A stretch of DNA of 64,000 nt, taken from contig JARGXX010000111.1 in the NCBI GenBank assembly GCA_030374765.1, positions 124,001 to 188,000 on the forward strand. Reading direction: 5' to 3'. This stretch comes from Agarophyton chilense. Taxonomy: Eukaryota; Rhodophyta; Florideophyceae; Gracilariales; Gracilariaceae. The position numbers and the translations under genes were made by a program. Below the pieces are notes generated by a model that saw nothing but the letters and a program-made list of their open reading frames with translations, searched no databases and was not told the DNA's origin. This document shows, in pieces, positions 47,862 through 58,076 of this stretch (positions are counted from its first letter, which is position 1; every line of letters starts with the position of its first letter).

Positions 47862-48915
47862 TGTGACGCTGTGGGCTTGACGTTACAGTAAACTTCGGCG
47901 TCATAAAGCCTTTTCGGTTACTGAGCTGCGCAGATAGATGAAATAAGATATAAATATTTTGAAATAAATTTCTTCAACTCCTTATATTTCTTAAACTTCT
48001 TAAACCAACGCAACCAAAGACTTATGTCAATAGTGACTAGGGGTCAAACACCCTGGCTTCCGTTCAGACACTCTGGATGTGTTACGATTTCTTCAGTCTT
48101 TTCACTTCTGCGTTATCCAGAAGCAGGCGTGTACAATCCCTACAAGGCTTCCCGAGGAGAGGTAATAACAAAAGGATATGTTTTCACTCTATACCCGACG
48201 CTGGCCTTTTGCGGGAAATGTTACGTTGCACCACTTGCGGCAGCTTCCCGTCCAGTACTAGATCCCAGATCGCCACCAAGTCTTTACGACCGTCGCAGGC
48301 TTTTCACTCTGGGAGGGCTCTCTAGACACACTCAGTACCGTTGGTACACACAGACCGTCTCCCGTCCACGCCGGGGGCGCTTCAACCGAGGCAGTGGGCT
48401 GACAGGAGGTGCTCCGCCCAGCGGCTAACGCCTCCCTGGACCCCTGTACTGCTGCAAACGCCTCACAGTTTTTTATAATGTATGGGGTTGCTCTCCCAGC
48501 GGCACTCGCCTCACTGGACCCGAGATGGCAAACGCCTCACCTTTTGATAAAGGTGAAGGGCTCCAAGCCAAAGGAAAATAGTTTTGTTGGGTATTAATTG
48601 TTGGTTGAAGTCGTCCGAGAAAGAACTCGGAGACATCAGAGCCCTTTTTGTAGAGATCTAGAACCTCGAAGAAGGATCTAATATGCATTACTACGCGATA
48701 GTTACTACTATGTGATTCTAGGTTACTGTAATCGCTGGCAGCAGCGATTAAAGCAGCACACTAACCAATGAAATTATAACAACTATATTAATTTTCCTAA
48801 TGCGCCATTACGGTTTTCGACGCCAGCGGTGAAATACGGAGTGAAGATCCTGCTGGCACTCCATAAACGCGTTTTCCAGCATTGCTAAAACACTGTACGC
48901 ATTAGGAGACCCACA
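47862..48915 (+). repeat. right LTR (copy B) of the 1.05-kb LTR family
   Basis: Starts TGTGACGCTG and ends GACCCACA. It shares long blocks with the minus-strand copy at 50466-51507 (CAACCAAAGACTTATGTCAA, GATCGCCACCAAGT, AGCCAAAGGAAAATAGTTTT). By eye it is closer to that copy than to copy A. The plus-strand frame at 48024-48428 is inside this repeat and is not a gene. Confidence 0.75.
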
Positions 48916-50465
48916 AACGTTTTACTGGGTACTACTTCTTGCACTGTTTCTGGCCCAGTATATTTCCAAGCATACATTTTTTAATGAATAAATCAGTGCA
49001 AGATCGTGTAAATAAATGATCTCCTTTGACAATGTACCGGTCCCGAACCAGATTTGTCGCTCTCGACAGTCACGCGTAAGATCAGAGAAAAAAGGAAAAT
49101 CCTCAATAGCTACGCAGTCAAAGAGCTACAGCTGAAGAACGCCACCGTCGTTAACTGGCTTCGTAAATCATTTACAAAAATGTCACAACTGGTTCCGCTT
49201 AGAAGCAAAAATGGGGTGCCATTTTTTAGTGCGGCGACGTCAGTGTACGCGCTTTCAGCTTTAGTTTGTCCTGCAGGGTATTCCAAAAACAAAGCAGTCT
49301 CGAAAGAATTCTTTGAAGTGACCTCAAATGTGCTGGGTAATGGATGACCGATCTGAGTACAAATTGTAGTTAAATCTTTTCGTGATGGGAAGATGATGAT
49401 ATTATACGGTATGATACTTGAAATGTTTCAAAATAAAAATCTTTTAAGGATGCTGCCAATCTTGAGGACCATTTGGTCTTCAGCAGGACAAATTGCAAGT
49501 CTTTGACCGCGTTTTGGATATCAGGCGCAATAATGGCACCATCAAATTGCTCATCAGATGTTGTGGCTTCTTGTAAGACAAGACGAACTGTGGTACCAGA
49601 CAATCTATTCGTGGTGAAGTTCCAGTACTTGTCCAGAAAAACCATTAAAATGAGGAAAACACGGAACTTTTCGCCGTCGCTCTATAGTCACCTCCATTTA
49701 ATCAACTTCTCTCGGGTTTCAGATCGAAATTGACGGGACGCTACTTTGAAATGTTTTCTTTCTTCCGCATTCGAAGCTTTAAAAAAGTAGTTATACCTAA
49801 GGCACAAATTCCCTGTAGGCAATAGTTTGTGCATGGAATAAAATGGGACAGAGCAAAGTGTGTGAATGTTCTAGTGGAATACGCTTTTGCCTCAACTTCT
49901 GTAATCTCTTTCTGATGTATCTTTTGTTTCTGTTAAAACTATACACACCGCTATTTGGTTCTTACCCGCCGAGTTAGAGGTGAGGGGATATGAAAAAAGG
50001 TGCTCATAAAGGTCACCCAACCCTGGAGTGGCCAATCCCAGAAAGGGGAACAACACTGGTGAGCATGCCCAATTTCATGCTTTTGTTAAACTGCGTTTCC
50101 AAATTTACATCCACGCAGCGTTCGCAGCTCGACGTGTAGTGCACCAACCCTCAGTATTACCGTACAACCGAAAACTGTTAAAAGTTTTATTTTCAGGTTG
50201 GCGAATGGCTCATTATCTGGTGTTGGAAGGCAATAATCTGCTTCAATCTTTTTACGGTTGCTTTTGATCTTATTCATAGTTTTGTGTACTAAAAGTCTGT
50301 TTGGCAGATACAACGAACACACAATTAAGATTGTTTAGAGTTCTCCTTCCAGAAAATTTCAAATATATTCATTTCCTGGTGTTTGCCCACTGCAAGTTAT
50401 GGATATGTTAATCTTGCATACCGGCACATGTTTAAGAAACTATATTGGTTTTCCTCTTTCGAAAG
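48916..50465. other. spacer between two inverted LTR copies
   Basis: Holds a 97-codon plus-strand frame (49054-49347) with a basic helical head (RKIREKRKILNSYAVKELQL) and a minus-strand frame (49645-49370), both unassigned. These may be retroelement or host remnants. Confidence 0.3.
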
Positions 50466-51507
50466 TGTGAGTTCTGTAATGCATACAGTGTTTTCGAATT
50501 GCTGGAACACACATTTATTGAATGCAAGCAGGTTCTGCACTGTGTATTCTACCGCTGGTGTTGAAATCCACAATGGTAAAGTAAGAAAATAAGCAAGTTT
50601 TTATATTTCTATTGGTTAATGTGCTGCTTTGCACGCTGCTAGTGGCAACTAGAGTAACCTAGAAGCACAGAGTAGGAACCTTCGATTAGTAATGTCCTTC
50701 AGGTTCATTTTTAAGGGTCTAGTTCTCTATGAAAGAGCCCTGGTGTCTCCAAATTCTCTCTCTACGATGACTAAAACTAACAGTTGACACCCAAAAACTA
50801 TTTTCCTTTGGCTTCGAGCCCTTCAAATCTATTAAAAGGTGAGACGTTGGCCGGTTGGGGTCTAGTTCGATGACTTACGCTCAAATAACAACCCCCTACA
50901 TTATAAAAATCTGTGAGGCGTTTGCCGCCGTACGAGAGTCCAGCGAAACGTTGGACGCTGGTCGTGGTACCTCCTGTCAGCAAGATGCACCAATAAAAGC
51001 GCCCTTGGCATGAACGAAAGACCTTGTGTGTTTCAACAGTACTGGGTCGGTCTAGAAAGCCGTTACATCTTGGAAAGGCTGTGAAGTTTGTAAAAACTTG
51101 GTGGCGATCTGGTATCGAGTATTGAAAGGAAAGCTTTCGCAAATGGTGCCGCGAAACCCTTCCTGCAAAATAACAGCTTCTGGGATATAGTGGAAACATA
51201 TCCTTTACTTATAACCTCGGCCCGAGAAGCCTTTTAAGGATTTTGAACGCCGGCTTCTGGTTAAACCAGAAGTGGAGAGGCTGAAGAAAATTGTTACACA
51301 TCCAAAATACCTGACCAGAAGCCAAGGCGCCTGACCCCTAGTGAGTATTGACATAAGTCTTTGGTTGCATTTGTTGAAGAAGATCAAGAAGAAGGAGAAG
51401 TTTATATCGGAATCTTTTTTTCTCATTTCGTCTATCTGGGCCATATAGTAACGCAAAACGCTTACGTTTGCCAACCTTTACTGTAAAGTCTGGCCTACAG
51501 CGTCACA
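50466..51507 (-). repeat. extra LTR (copy C) of the 1.05-kb LTR family, inverted
   Basis: Reverse-strand copy of the same LTR, starting TGTGACGC at 51507 and ending CTCACA at 50466, about 1.04 kb. No recognisable gypsy interior adjoins it on either side, so it is a solo LTR or the end of a lost element. Flanking pentamers (GAAAG, CCCAA) do not match. Confidence 0.7.
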
Positions 51508-52060
51508 CCCAAAAATGGCACGCACTAAAAGCATCTTGCAAAGAAAGAGTGCAAATAGCACGAATCAGTGGTGGACATAGTGGTGCCGACCGCCATTTAG
51601 TAATAAATCGAAATTGGTGACTGTTTCCAAAGTCTCAAGTGTTTTTGTACTTTTCATTCCAATATCTGTTTTTTTGTGCATCGTACATTTCTCTTACAAC
51701 ACCATCCTGGAAACTACGATAACTTCGGGAAGTTCTTAATCGTAACTGTAAACGTCACATCGCCTGTTATACAGAATGTCCTTTTCAAGTATGTCTTTCA
51801 TGTGCCTATGGCACAAATAAATCGAGTAACGGCGAAAGTCGTACAGAGCGTCTCAAAGTATTTTGGGTCATCGGGGTCTTTTGCACAGAATGGATACGAG
51901 AAATTGCATCGCGGTTATTCAAACCCTATTCGTTCTCAATATTACACAGGGAATAAGAAAAAACAGGAACATGTTTAGAAGCAAAAAATATTAAATCGCT
52001 GTTGTCACATTTCTGGCAGGTTTCAACTTTTTCTTGTGTTGATAGCACATTTTGGATCAG
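51508..52060. other. no supported gene
   Basis: AT-rich. A 100-codon plus frame (51676-51978) has no domain. If copy C is a 3' LTR, this is where the end of its pol should lie, but no signature is seen. Confidence 0.3.
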
Positions 52061-52490
52061 CAGTCGTTATGAAGAGGATACGAGTTATGGAAGAAGCTAA
52101 ACTGGGGACCGGGGCTGCAGGAGAATTGAACATGGAAAAAACTGACAAGCGGGAGAAGAGAATTATGGTCATTCGATGAAAATTGCGACACCAATATACA
52201 ATTTTCCCTAACAAGAAGACTGTGCAGGAACGGCCAAAACCGGTACCAGACAAAGTTACGGAACGGAAATCTTTCAGATTAGTTTTACAAAGGGGCTATT
52301 TCTTATCCCCCAAATTAAACGAGCTGGGCGCCTGTTAGAAATATACACGAGTATTGGAATCAATGAAATTGTTGGAATAAACTGAGACGATTTATTATAA
52401 TGCAAGCAGAATTGTGTACATATTGGAGACGTAAGAGAATAAAATGCTAGTCGGTAAGCCAAAGAAAGATGTTGAGTTCAATATTTAGGT
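52061..52490 (+). other. decayed coding-like stretch
   Basis: On the plus strand one region reads as a charged soluble peptide in pieces (KRIRVMEEAKLGTGAAGELN, then KTVQERPKPVPDKVTERKSF) with stops between. Composition suggests former coding sequence. Family unknown. Confidence 0.2.
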
Positions 52491-54447
52491 TAATTGAACT
52501 ATCTAATCCGTTGTGAAATAAAAACAGTTACGTGCTTCTGTCTTGATAGGAAGTACTGTATACAAAAAAATTTTAATTTTTTTGTATGAAATACTGCTTT
52601 ATGATCCGTAATCTCAAGTTGGAGAATACTAGAATTCTACTGAAATATATGATGCTTGCAGGGAAAAGCCTTCGTATGTTTTGGGTTTCTAAAGGGTCAT
52701 ACTTAACCCTTCTAACTACTTGTGATGATTTAAAGCATTTCCAAAGCACCATTATTGTACGGTGTACGCAGTCCAGAGACCATAAAGATTCTGATTAAAA
52801 AATGACAAGCTAAATTCTGTATTACCATACAGTTGGAGTGCTGCTAAGGAGCGAAATATCGCAGATAACAGGTTTTAGTTTCGCATGTCGAAGACGATAG
52901 AATAGGGACACTGTCCTCATGAGTGGTTATGTATTGTTGTACTCTACTGAGTAAAGCTGTTTTCAAATATACATATGAATTTTTTTTCAAGTTCCAATCT
53001 AGTTAGTAGTATTGAATTCCTATGTTTATCTGGGATGGTGTCTATAATGGGTTGAAGATCAAGCATATTTAAAAGTTTTTCTTTAGTAAAATCGAGAAAT
53101 TTCATCCTGCAGGCAATTAATTTAAAACGTTTACCAACTTCCATTTCTTCTCTTCACAAACCTTATTGAAATCTTCTTGCAGCATTCACGTTTTTGTTGA
53201 TTCTTTAGCTTGCAATACTAACTATAAGGAGTCTCCACATATTCTACACATTTAAAGTAGTCACCAGGCCTCCATTTTTGTTGTACAATCGCTTCAAAAA
53301 GCTTTGTTTATGCACTCAGATTCATAGCTTTTTTTAACAGCGCAAAAACTCTGGGTTTGGGCACTTTACCAACTTAAACACGTCTCCTGCAGTTCAAATT
53401 GACGTTTGGGTTGCTGCTGCAAATATTCCTCTAAATCTTGTGGCGGACTGTTTTGCAAGTACCAATTTTACTTCTGTTTCGAAACTATTGAAAAGCATTG
53501 CTATTTTACAACACTCCTTCCTTCATTCCAGCCATTAAATCTAACACTGAACGTTTTAGTATACCCACATCTTCGCTTCGGTATACAGCACAACAATAAG
53601 TTATCTTTTCTGCACAACACTACTAGTTAAATATGCATTCAAAAGGTGTACTTTCTACGTTTTCTATTTCAAATCAGTTGCAGGATAAATCCTTCGATTC
53701 TTCTTAAAAAAGAGGAATTCGTCCCCTAGTCCGATCAATGGAAGTCACCTTGAAACCCTTTGCAGCAGCCAGGCGTTTTTGTTATGCAGACGACTTATGT
53801 AAAATTTTACATTGCATCCTCTTCACAAGCACTCCGTTATCGGGGTCCCCGGGGAGATACAAAATAATCGACAAAATAGCAAACAATAGTTCCTAGTGGT
53901 TGAACAAACCGTTTATTTTCTTTAGAGTAGAACTTGTTGTCAGAAATATTTTCTACGGATTACGAAGTTTGTAGAATAGTGTGCGTTGTCTTCGGTTTTT
54001 GAAACAGTACTTAGTATTTGAACGTATCTGAAAGTGTCAGGGACGGTTCTTTAGGGAACGTTTAACGAAAATTTTTGTCGAATGGGACAAATGCAACTTT
54101 TAAACATCTGACAAAGAAAAACAGAATCACATAAATAGTGACTTTTGACCTGCGTATAACTTTTTCGAACGTACATAATGCTAAGATTTCGTTTTGGAGA
54201 AATCAATTATGTCCTTAAAGGGGCAAAGTAATAAGTTCATGCTCGTCTCTATACAGCACCACTAGCTAGAACGGGTTTATTTTAATATTCAATATAGTTA
54301 AAGTGATCGAAATCTGTCGTCAAAATATGCCAACTTCCCTATGAAACCTGTACATCTCGAAGAAAAAAATATCTTCAACTCCAAATTCTGCCGATCTTAG
54401 TAGATCACAAGTTTCACTGTTTTTATCTATAGCTGTTCTTTCAAAAC
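52491..54447. other. AT-rich stretch, no supported gene
   Basis: Only short Lys/Phe/Ile-rich frames. The minus-strand frame 53144-52944 reads as a helical soluble peptide but is only 66 codons. No repeats recognised. It ends at the 3' LTR boundary of the next element. Confidence 0.4.
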
Positions 54448-54892
54448 TGTAACTCAATGACTGGTGGGTCAGCGTACTGGTCTCAACCTGAGGTAGCGTG
54501 GTAGATCGGGTCCTAAGGTCCTTATCCTTAACGGTGACACTCCCAGAGTACTTCGTGCTATGGGTAGGCGTTTACTGCGTATTCCTACAGGTCAGAGCTC
54601 CGGAAACGATGCCTTGAAGACCAATTGGTGGAACTAATGTAACAAAGGGGGTAATTTTGTATCTAACGGTACCCACCAGATTCTAAGGGAGAAGCGTCAC
54701 TCGAGCCAAGTAAATATCAATGGGGAGGTGCTGGCATCTCCCTGGCACTGTAAAGCTATTCTATCATACTAAATAAAATAAAACAAAAATCTAAATGAGC
54801 CCGGCTGAGGTCGGCCAGTCCATGCGGCATCTGTATTATACTTCAGGAACAGGCGGTTTACAGGACTCAACCGTAATAGTTGAACTTTCCCA
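54448..54892 (-). repeat. 3' LTR of the 445-bp-LTR gypsy element
   Basis: Plus-strand reading begins TGTAACTCAATGACTGG and ends TTTCCCA. It matches the copy at 62580 at the same length and is closer to it than to the solo copies (shared TGACTGGTGGGTCAGCGTAC). The 5-base flanks outside the element (AAAAC here, ATTAT beyond 63024) do not match. Confidence 0.8.
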
Positions 54893-54906
54893 TATCTCCC
54901 TCCTTA
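54893..54906 (-). promoter_or_regulatory. polypurine tract
   Basis: On the minus strand, TAAGGAGGGAGATA lies immediately before the TG start of the 3' LTR, the position and composition expected for the plus-strand DNA primer of a gypsy element. Confidence 0.65.
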
Positions 54907-55038
54907 GGACTCGACGGCCACGGGGAAGTCCAAATTTCCTCACACCTTCCTTGGTGTCTGGTCCTAATCGGACCTATAGGTGAATCCCCAGTCTTGCCTT
55001 TAGGGTCAGAACCTCGTGATCATCAGCCCCCTAATAGA

Positions 55039-55986
55039 ATGGACACGAGCGGTGCCGTGTCCGACATGTCGGAGTCCCATGACCAATCTGGGGAACGTGA
55101 GTGCTTAGTTGCTTGCGTTACCATTAGGCGCGACGAGGTGTCGAATCGCCACCATCTACAAGAATATGAGTACGAATGAGCTGACCCTTGGCGCCGGGTT
55201 GGGAATTAATTCGCTTAAGGTACTGTACGCGCTTCGTGCACCGTAGTTCACGTCGTTCAGCCGCCTGATGCAGTTCTATCCCCCCTTCTTTTCGTGGGTG
55301 TATTCCTCCATTGGTAGAACGCGATGCCGAACTGGCCTTATAAGCCCGTCGAATACTTCAATCTCCCTCCGGACTTTGTCGCTTCCGTCGGTACCCCAAG
55401 TCATATCCCAACGAACAAACCTGTGGGCAGCGGCGCCATGGCTAAAACATCCCACTGGGGAGGTCCTCGGGATATCAAGTGCCGTATGAGCGCCTCGACG
55501 AGAGTTATGACCATACCAGCAAACGAAACACGCGAGTAGTGCGTCATGCTATCCTGCTGACCTCTGTGAAAAAATACCCGAGGTTTTTTCACGTGTATCT
55601 CGATGCCCGGAGGTTCAAAAAGATCTCCGGTTTTTGTAAGGCCAATAAGAACGCGCACAACGTCTCATGGTATAACCGTTGGTTGCAATGTCCAGCAGGT
55701 TGAAGATCTGAAGACCTTTATGGTCAATCTCCTGCAGCAGACTGCACAAATGATGTCCCAGAGGGTTACTGCAAACTTGGATGGCCGATATGGTCTAGCT
55801 TTGAGCGTCCGGGAGGCTTCCGAGGGTGAAAATAGTTTTTCAGGTGAATCTCCACTGAAGAAACGTACTCAGCTCTCTGGTACCGGTTCTATTGGTACCC
55901 TTGGTTCCTTGGGTGATCCCAGCCCCTGTTTCGCTCCTGCAGGGTCCGATGGAAACAACGGGGTTACCCGTTCGCCGCCGCAGTGA
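55039..55986 (+). other. coding-like region antisense to pol, near the 3' LTR
   Basis: Between the end of pol and the 3' LTR, the opposite strand has protein-like reading frames: a Ser/Asp/Glu-rich head (55039-55179), a segment near 55324-55540, one at 55479-55703 (TRVVRHAILL, FFHVYLDARRFKKI), and a Gly/Ser-rich segment at 55603-55986. Several plant gypsy lineages are known to carry additional frames, some antisense, in this position. It could also be a captured or pre-existing sequence. Function unknown; interrupted. Confidence 0.35.
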
Positions 55987-56872
55987 GTCCTGTTGGTGTT
56001 CGAAGCTCTTTGGCGAACGTTAAAATCATGGCGTGGGCTATTAGGCCTCTGCTAGTTAATCTATTACAGTAGTTTTTATGCTTTTTAAAAGTCAATCCAG
56101 TATTCTTTAAACGTGCGTGGCCTCGGACGCCATCAGAACATAGAGAGCTTCTTCATGTCTTCCTCAGGTATCGCCTGAGGACTGACGTTGTTCTCTGATG
56201 TGGGAGCTACGGCGGACCTTCGTGTTGGGAGGCGTATCGAGAGCCATTTTGGTATTTTGGGGCCAATGGGTGCCTCTTGCTGAAGGCTATGCTCCGTCCC
56301 CGACCTGCGGGGATGATCCGTGCAATAACGTATTCCTGTTGGTGTTCCTCCTCCACAAGGAGAGTCTAGTAACGGAGGGCGAATTCACCGGAGTTGGTTG
56401 GGATAGATGGAGGTCAGCACTTTCTTTCGGTGGCCGGTCCAGGTAAACCAATTCTCTTTTCATAAAGGTAGGTGTGTTTCAGACAGCTTTATCGAAATTG
56501 ATCTTGTAGCGCCGTTTGGCTTGGTCAGTACAGCTCTAGCTGATTGGAAAATGTTTTCGATGCGTCGTCGCGAGTAGCGCTTTGCCTGAGTAGAAGTCAT
56601 TCCTTCGGTTATGTCTTGGGGTATAATGGACTTTTGAAGGTCAATAGCTATCGGCGGTGGCGATCTCGTTAGCGTTAAATCAAAAGGTGTTGTCCCCGTG
56701 GAAGCGTGTCATAGAATTTTGTAGGCATCAACCAGTGGCTCAACACAGTCGTCCCAGTCTAGTTGGTGCTCCGATACGTAGTGTACCAATCGGTCCAAAT
56801 GGGTACGGTTGAAGCGTTCGGCTTGGCCATTGGTGTGCGGGTGGTATGCCCTTGGGGTTACATGTTTGATAC
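55987..56872 (-). other. 3' part of the gypsy interior
   Basis: Minus-strand sequence between the integrase core and the antisense coding-like region. It should hold the integrase C-terminal end; no clear chromodomain was recognised. The plus-strand frame 56198-56446 is unassigned. Confidence 0.35.
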
Positions 56873-57630
56873 CTAAGGTAACAGAAACACGCGAAAAAAA
56901 TTTGGAAACAAATTGGCTGCCATTATCCGTAAGGAGGTAGAGTGGAATGGTGGGATGCTATATGGATATTTCCAGTGAGACAAGAATGCCGTGGCGAAAT
57001 CCGTGGCTGTTGTGTTTCCTAGAGGTAGGGGTCGAGTAAGCTCGGTAAACATATCTTTTATTACCAAGACAAACCGTTTCCCATGGGACGACTTTGGCAA
57101 AGGTCGAAGTATATCCATTCCGACGAATTCCCTCGGGCTTGAGGCGGGAAAAAGTTTCAATTTGGACTGATGGTTGGCGCAAGACCCTCATATTTGTGTG
57201 CAAGAAGTGCAATTTCATGCGTTTTGCTAGAGATCCTGCGCCATTAGTGGCCAGTAGAAGAACTTCCTAAGGTTCTGGTACATTCGTCGGCCTTTAAGGT
57301 GACCAGCCAAGCGAGTGAAATGGGCGAGGTATAGGAATCGCACCCTTAATGACCTTGGTACTACCCGTTGGATTGCACCATCCAGTGATGAGCGGCAACA
57401 CAGTATTCCGAATCGGTCGTAGTCGAATAAGCATCCAGGGGTTCCTACAGATTTGGCCTTTTCCTTGTAGTACTCATCTGCTTCCTGCGCATGTGGGAGC
57501 TCCTCAATGGTTATAGGAAGCATCTCTTCTACCACTGAGGTTATTGCATTAACCTAAAGTGGTGTCAAATTGGGTGGTACTGTCTCCCAGTCTAATAAGT
57601 AGACTTCGTTCTCTTTTACCTCAGGACCAT

Positions 57631-58076
57631 TGTAACGCAATGAATTGTTAAGTCAGCGCTTGGGTTTCGACCGGTGGTAGCGTTGCAGAGCGGGTCCTAA
57701 GGTTCGAACCCTTGACGGCAGCACTCCCAGAGTACTTGATGCAATGGGCTGGCGCTTACTGCGTAGTCCTAAAGGTTGGAGCTACGGAAACGATGGCTTG
57801 AAGACAAAAGGAGGGAACTAATGTACCAAAGGGGGCCATTTAGTATCCCAACGGTGCCTACCGTACTCTAAGGGAGAAGTGTGACTCGAGCCAAGTAAAT
57901 AGTACTGGCGAGGCGCTTAGCTCTCCCTGGAACTGTAGTGTTAATCGATTACACGAATTAAAGAGATTAATATTCTACATGAGTCTACCTGAGGTCGACC
58001 CGTACACGTGTCATTTTCAAGATCGTTCAAGGCCCGGCGGCTTACAGGGCTCAACTGCTATCACCGCTTCTCCACA
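57631..58076 (-). repeat. solo LTR nested inside the gypsy pol region
   Basis: A 446-bp copy of the same LTR family, TGTAAC...TCCACA on the plus strand, lying between the RNase H and integrase segments of the host element. Flanking pentamers ACCAT (57626-57630) and ATCAT (58077-58081) differ at one base, consistent with a target duplication that has decayed. It is most like the solo copy at 33999 and so belongs to a different subfamily from the element's own LTRs. It carries the string GGTTCGAACCC at 57701-57711. Confidence 0.8.

Larger units (their letters stand above)
41421..48915 (+). mobile_element. Ty3/gypsy retroelement with about 1.05-kb LTRs, decayed
   Basis: Two direct repeats, 41421-42459 and 47862-48915, bracket a 5.4-kb interior on the plus strand. 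After the first repeat, TGGTACGTTGCGGGG at about 42465 could be a primer-binding site. Pol pieces in order: the RT approach (YKNVFRNNLGS near 45780), a decayed RT (about 45900-46290), an RNase H segment (SGAFSGKSMIWFGPEKK, FAIIEAMWCLEYL near 46770-46870), and the start of the integrase core (ERPNELLHFG near 47490). The gag region (42460-45700) is AT-rich and not recognisable. The two repeats differ much, so the insertion is old, or the two repeats come from different insertions. Broken, with many breaks. Confidence 0.6.

Noticed and set aside
48024-48428. 134-codon plus-strand frame
   Set aside because: Lies wholly inside LTR copy B; the related LTR copies do not keep the frame.
57631-58076. 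tRNA-derived SINE (GGTTCGAACCC B-box-like string and an A-box-like TAGCGTGG-type string)
   Set aside because: The two boxes are too close for a tRNA promoter, only one of four copies has the exact B-box, and the repeat has TG...CA ends, a 5-bp duplication at one copy and pairs flanking gypsy pol. It is an LTR.
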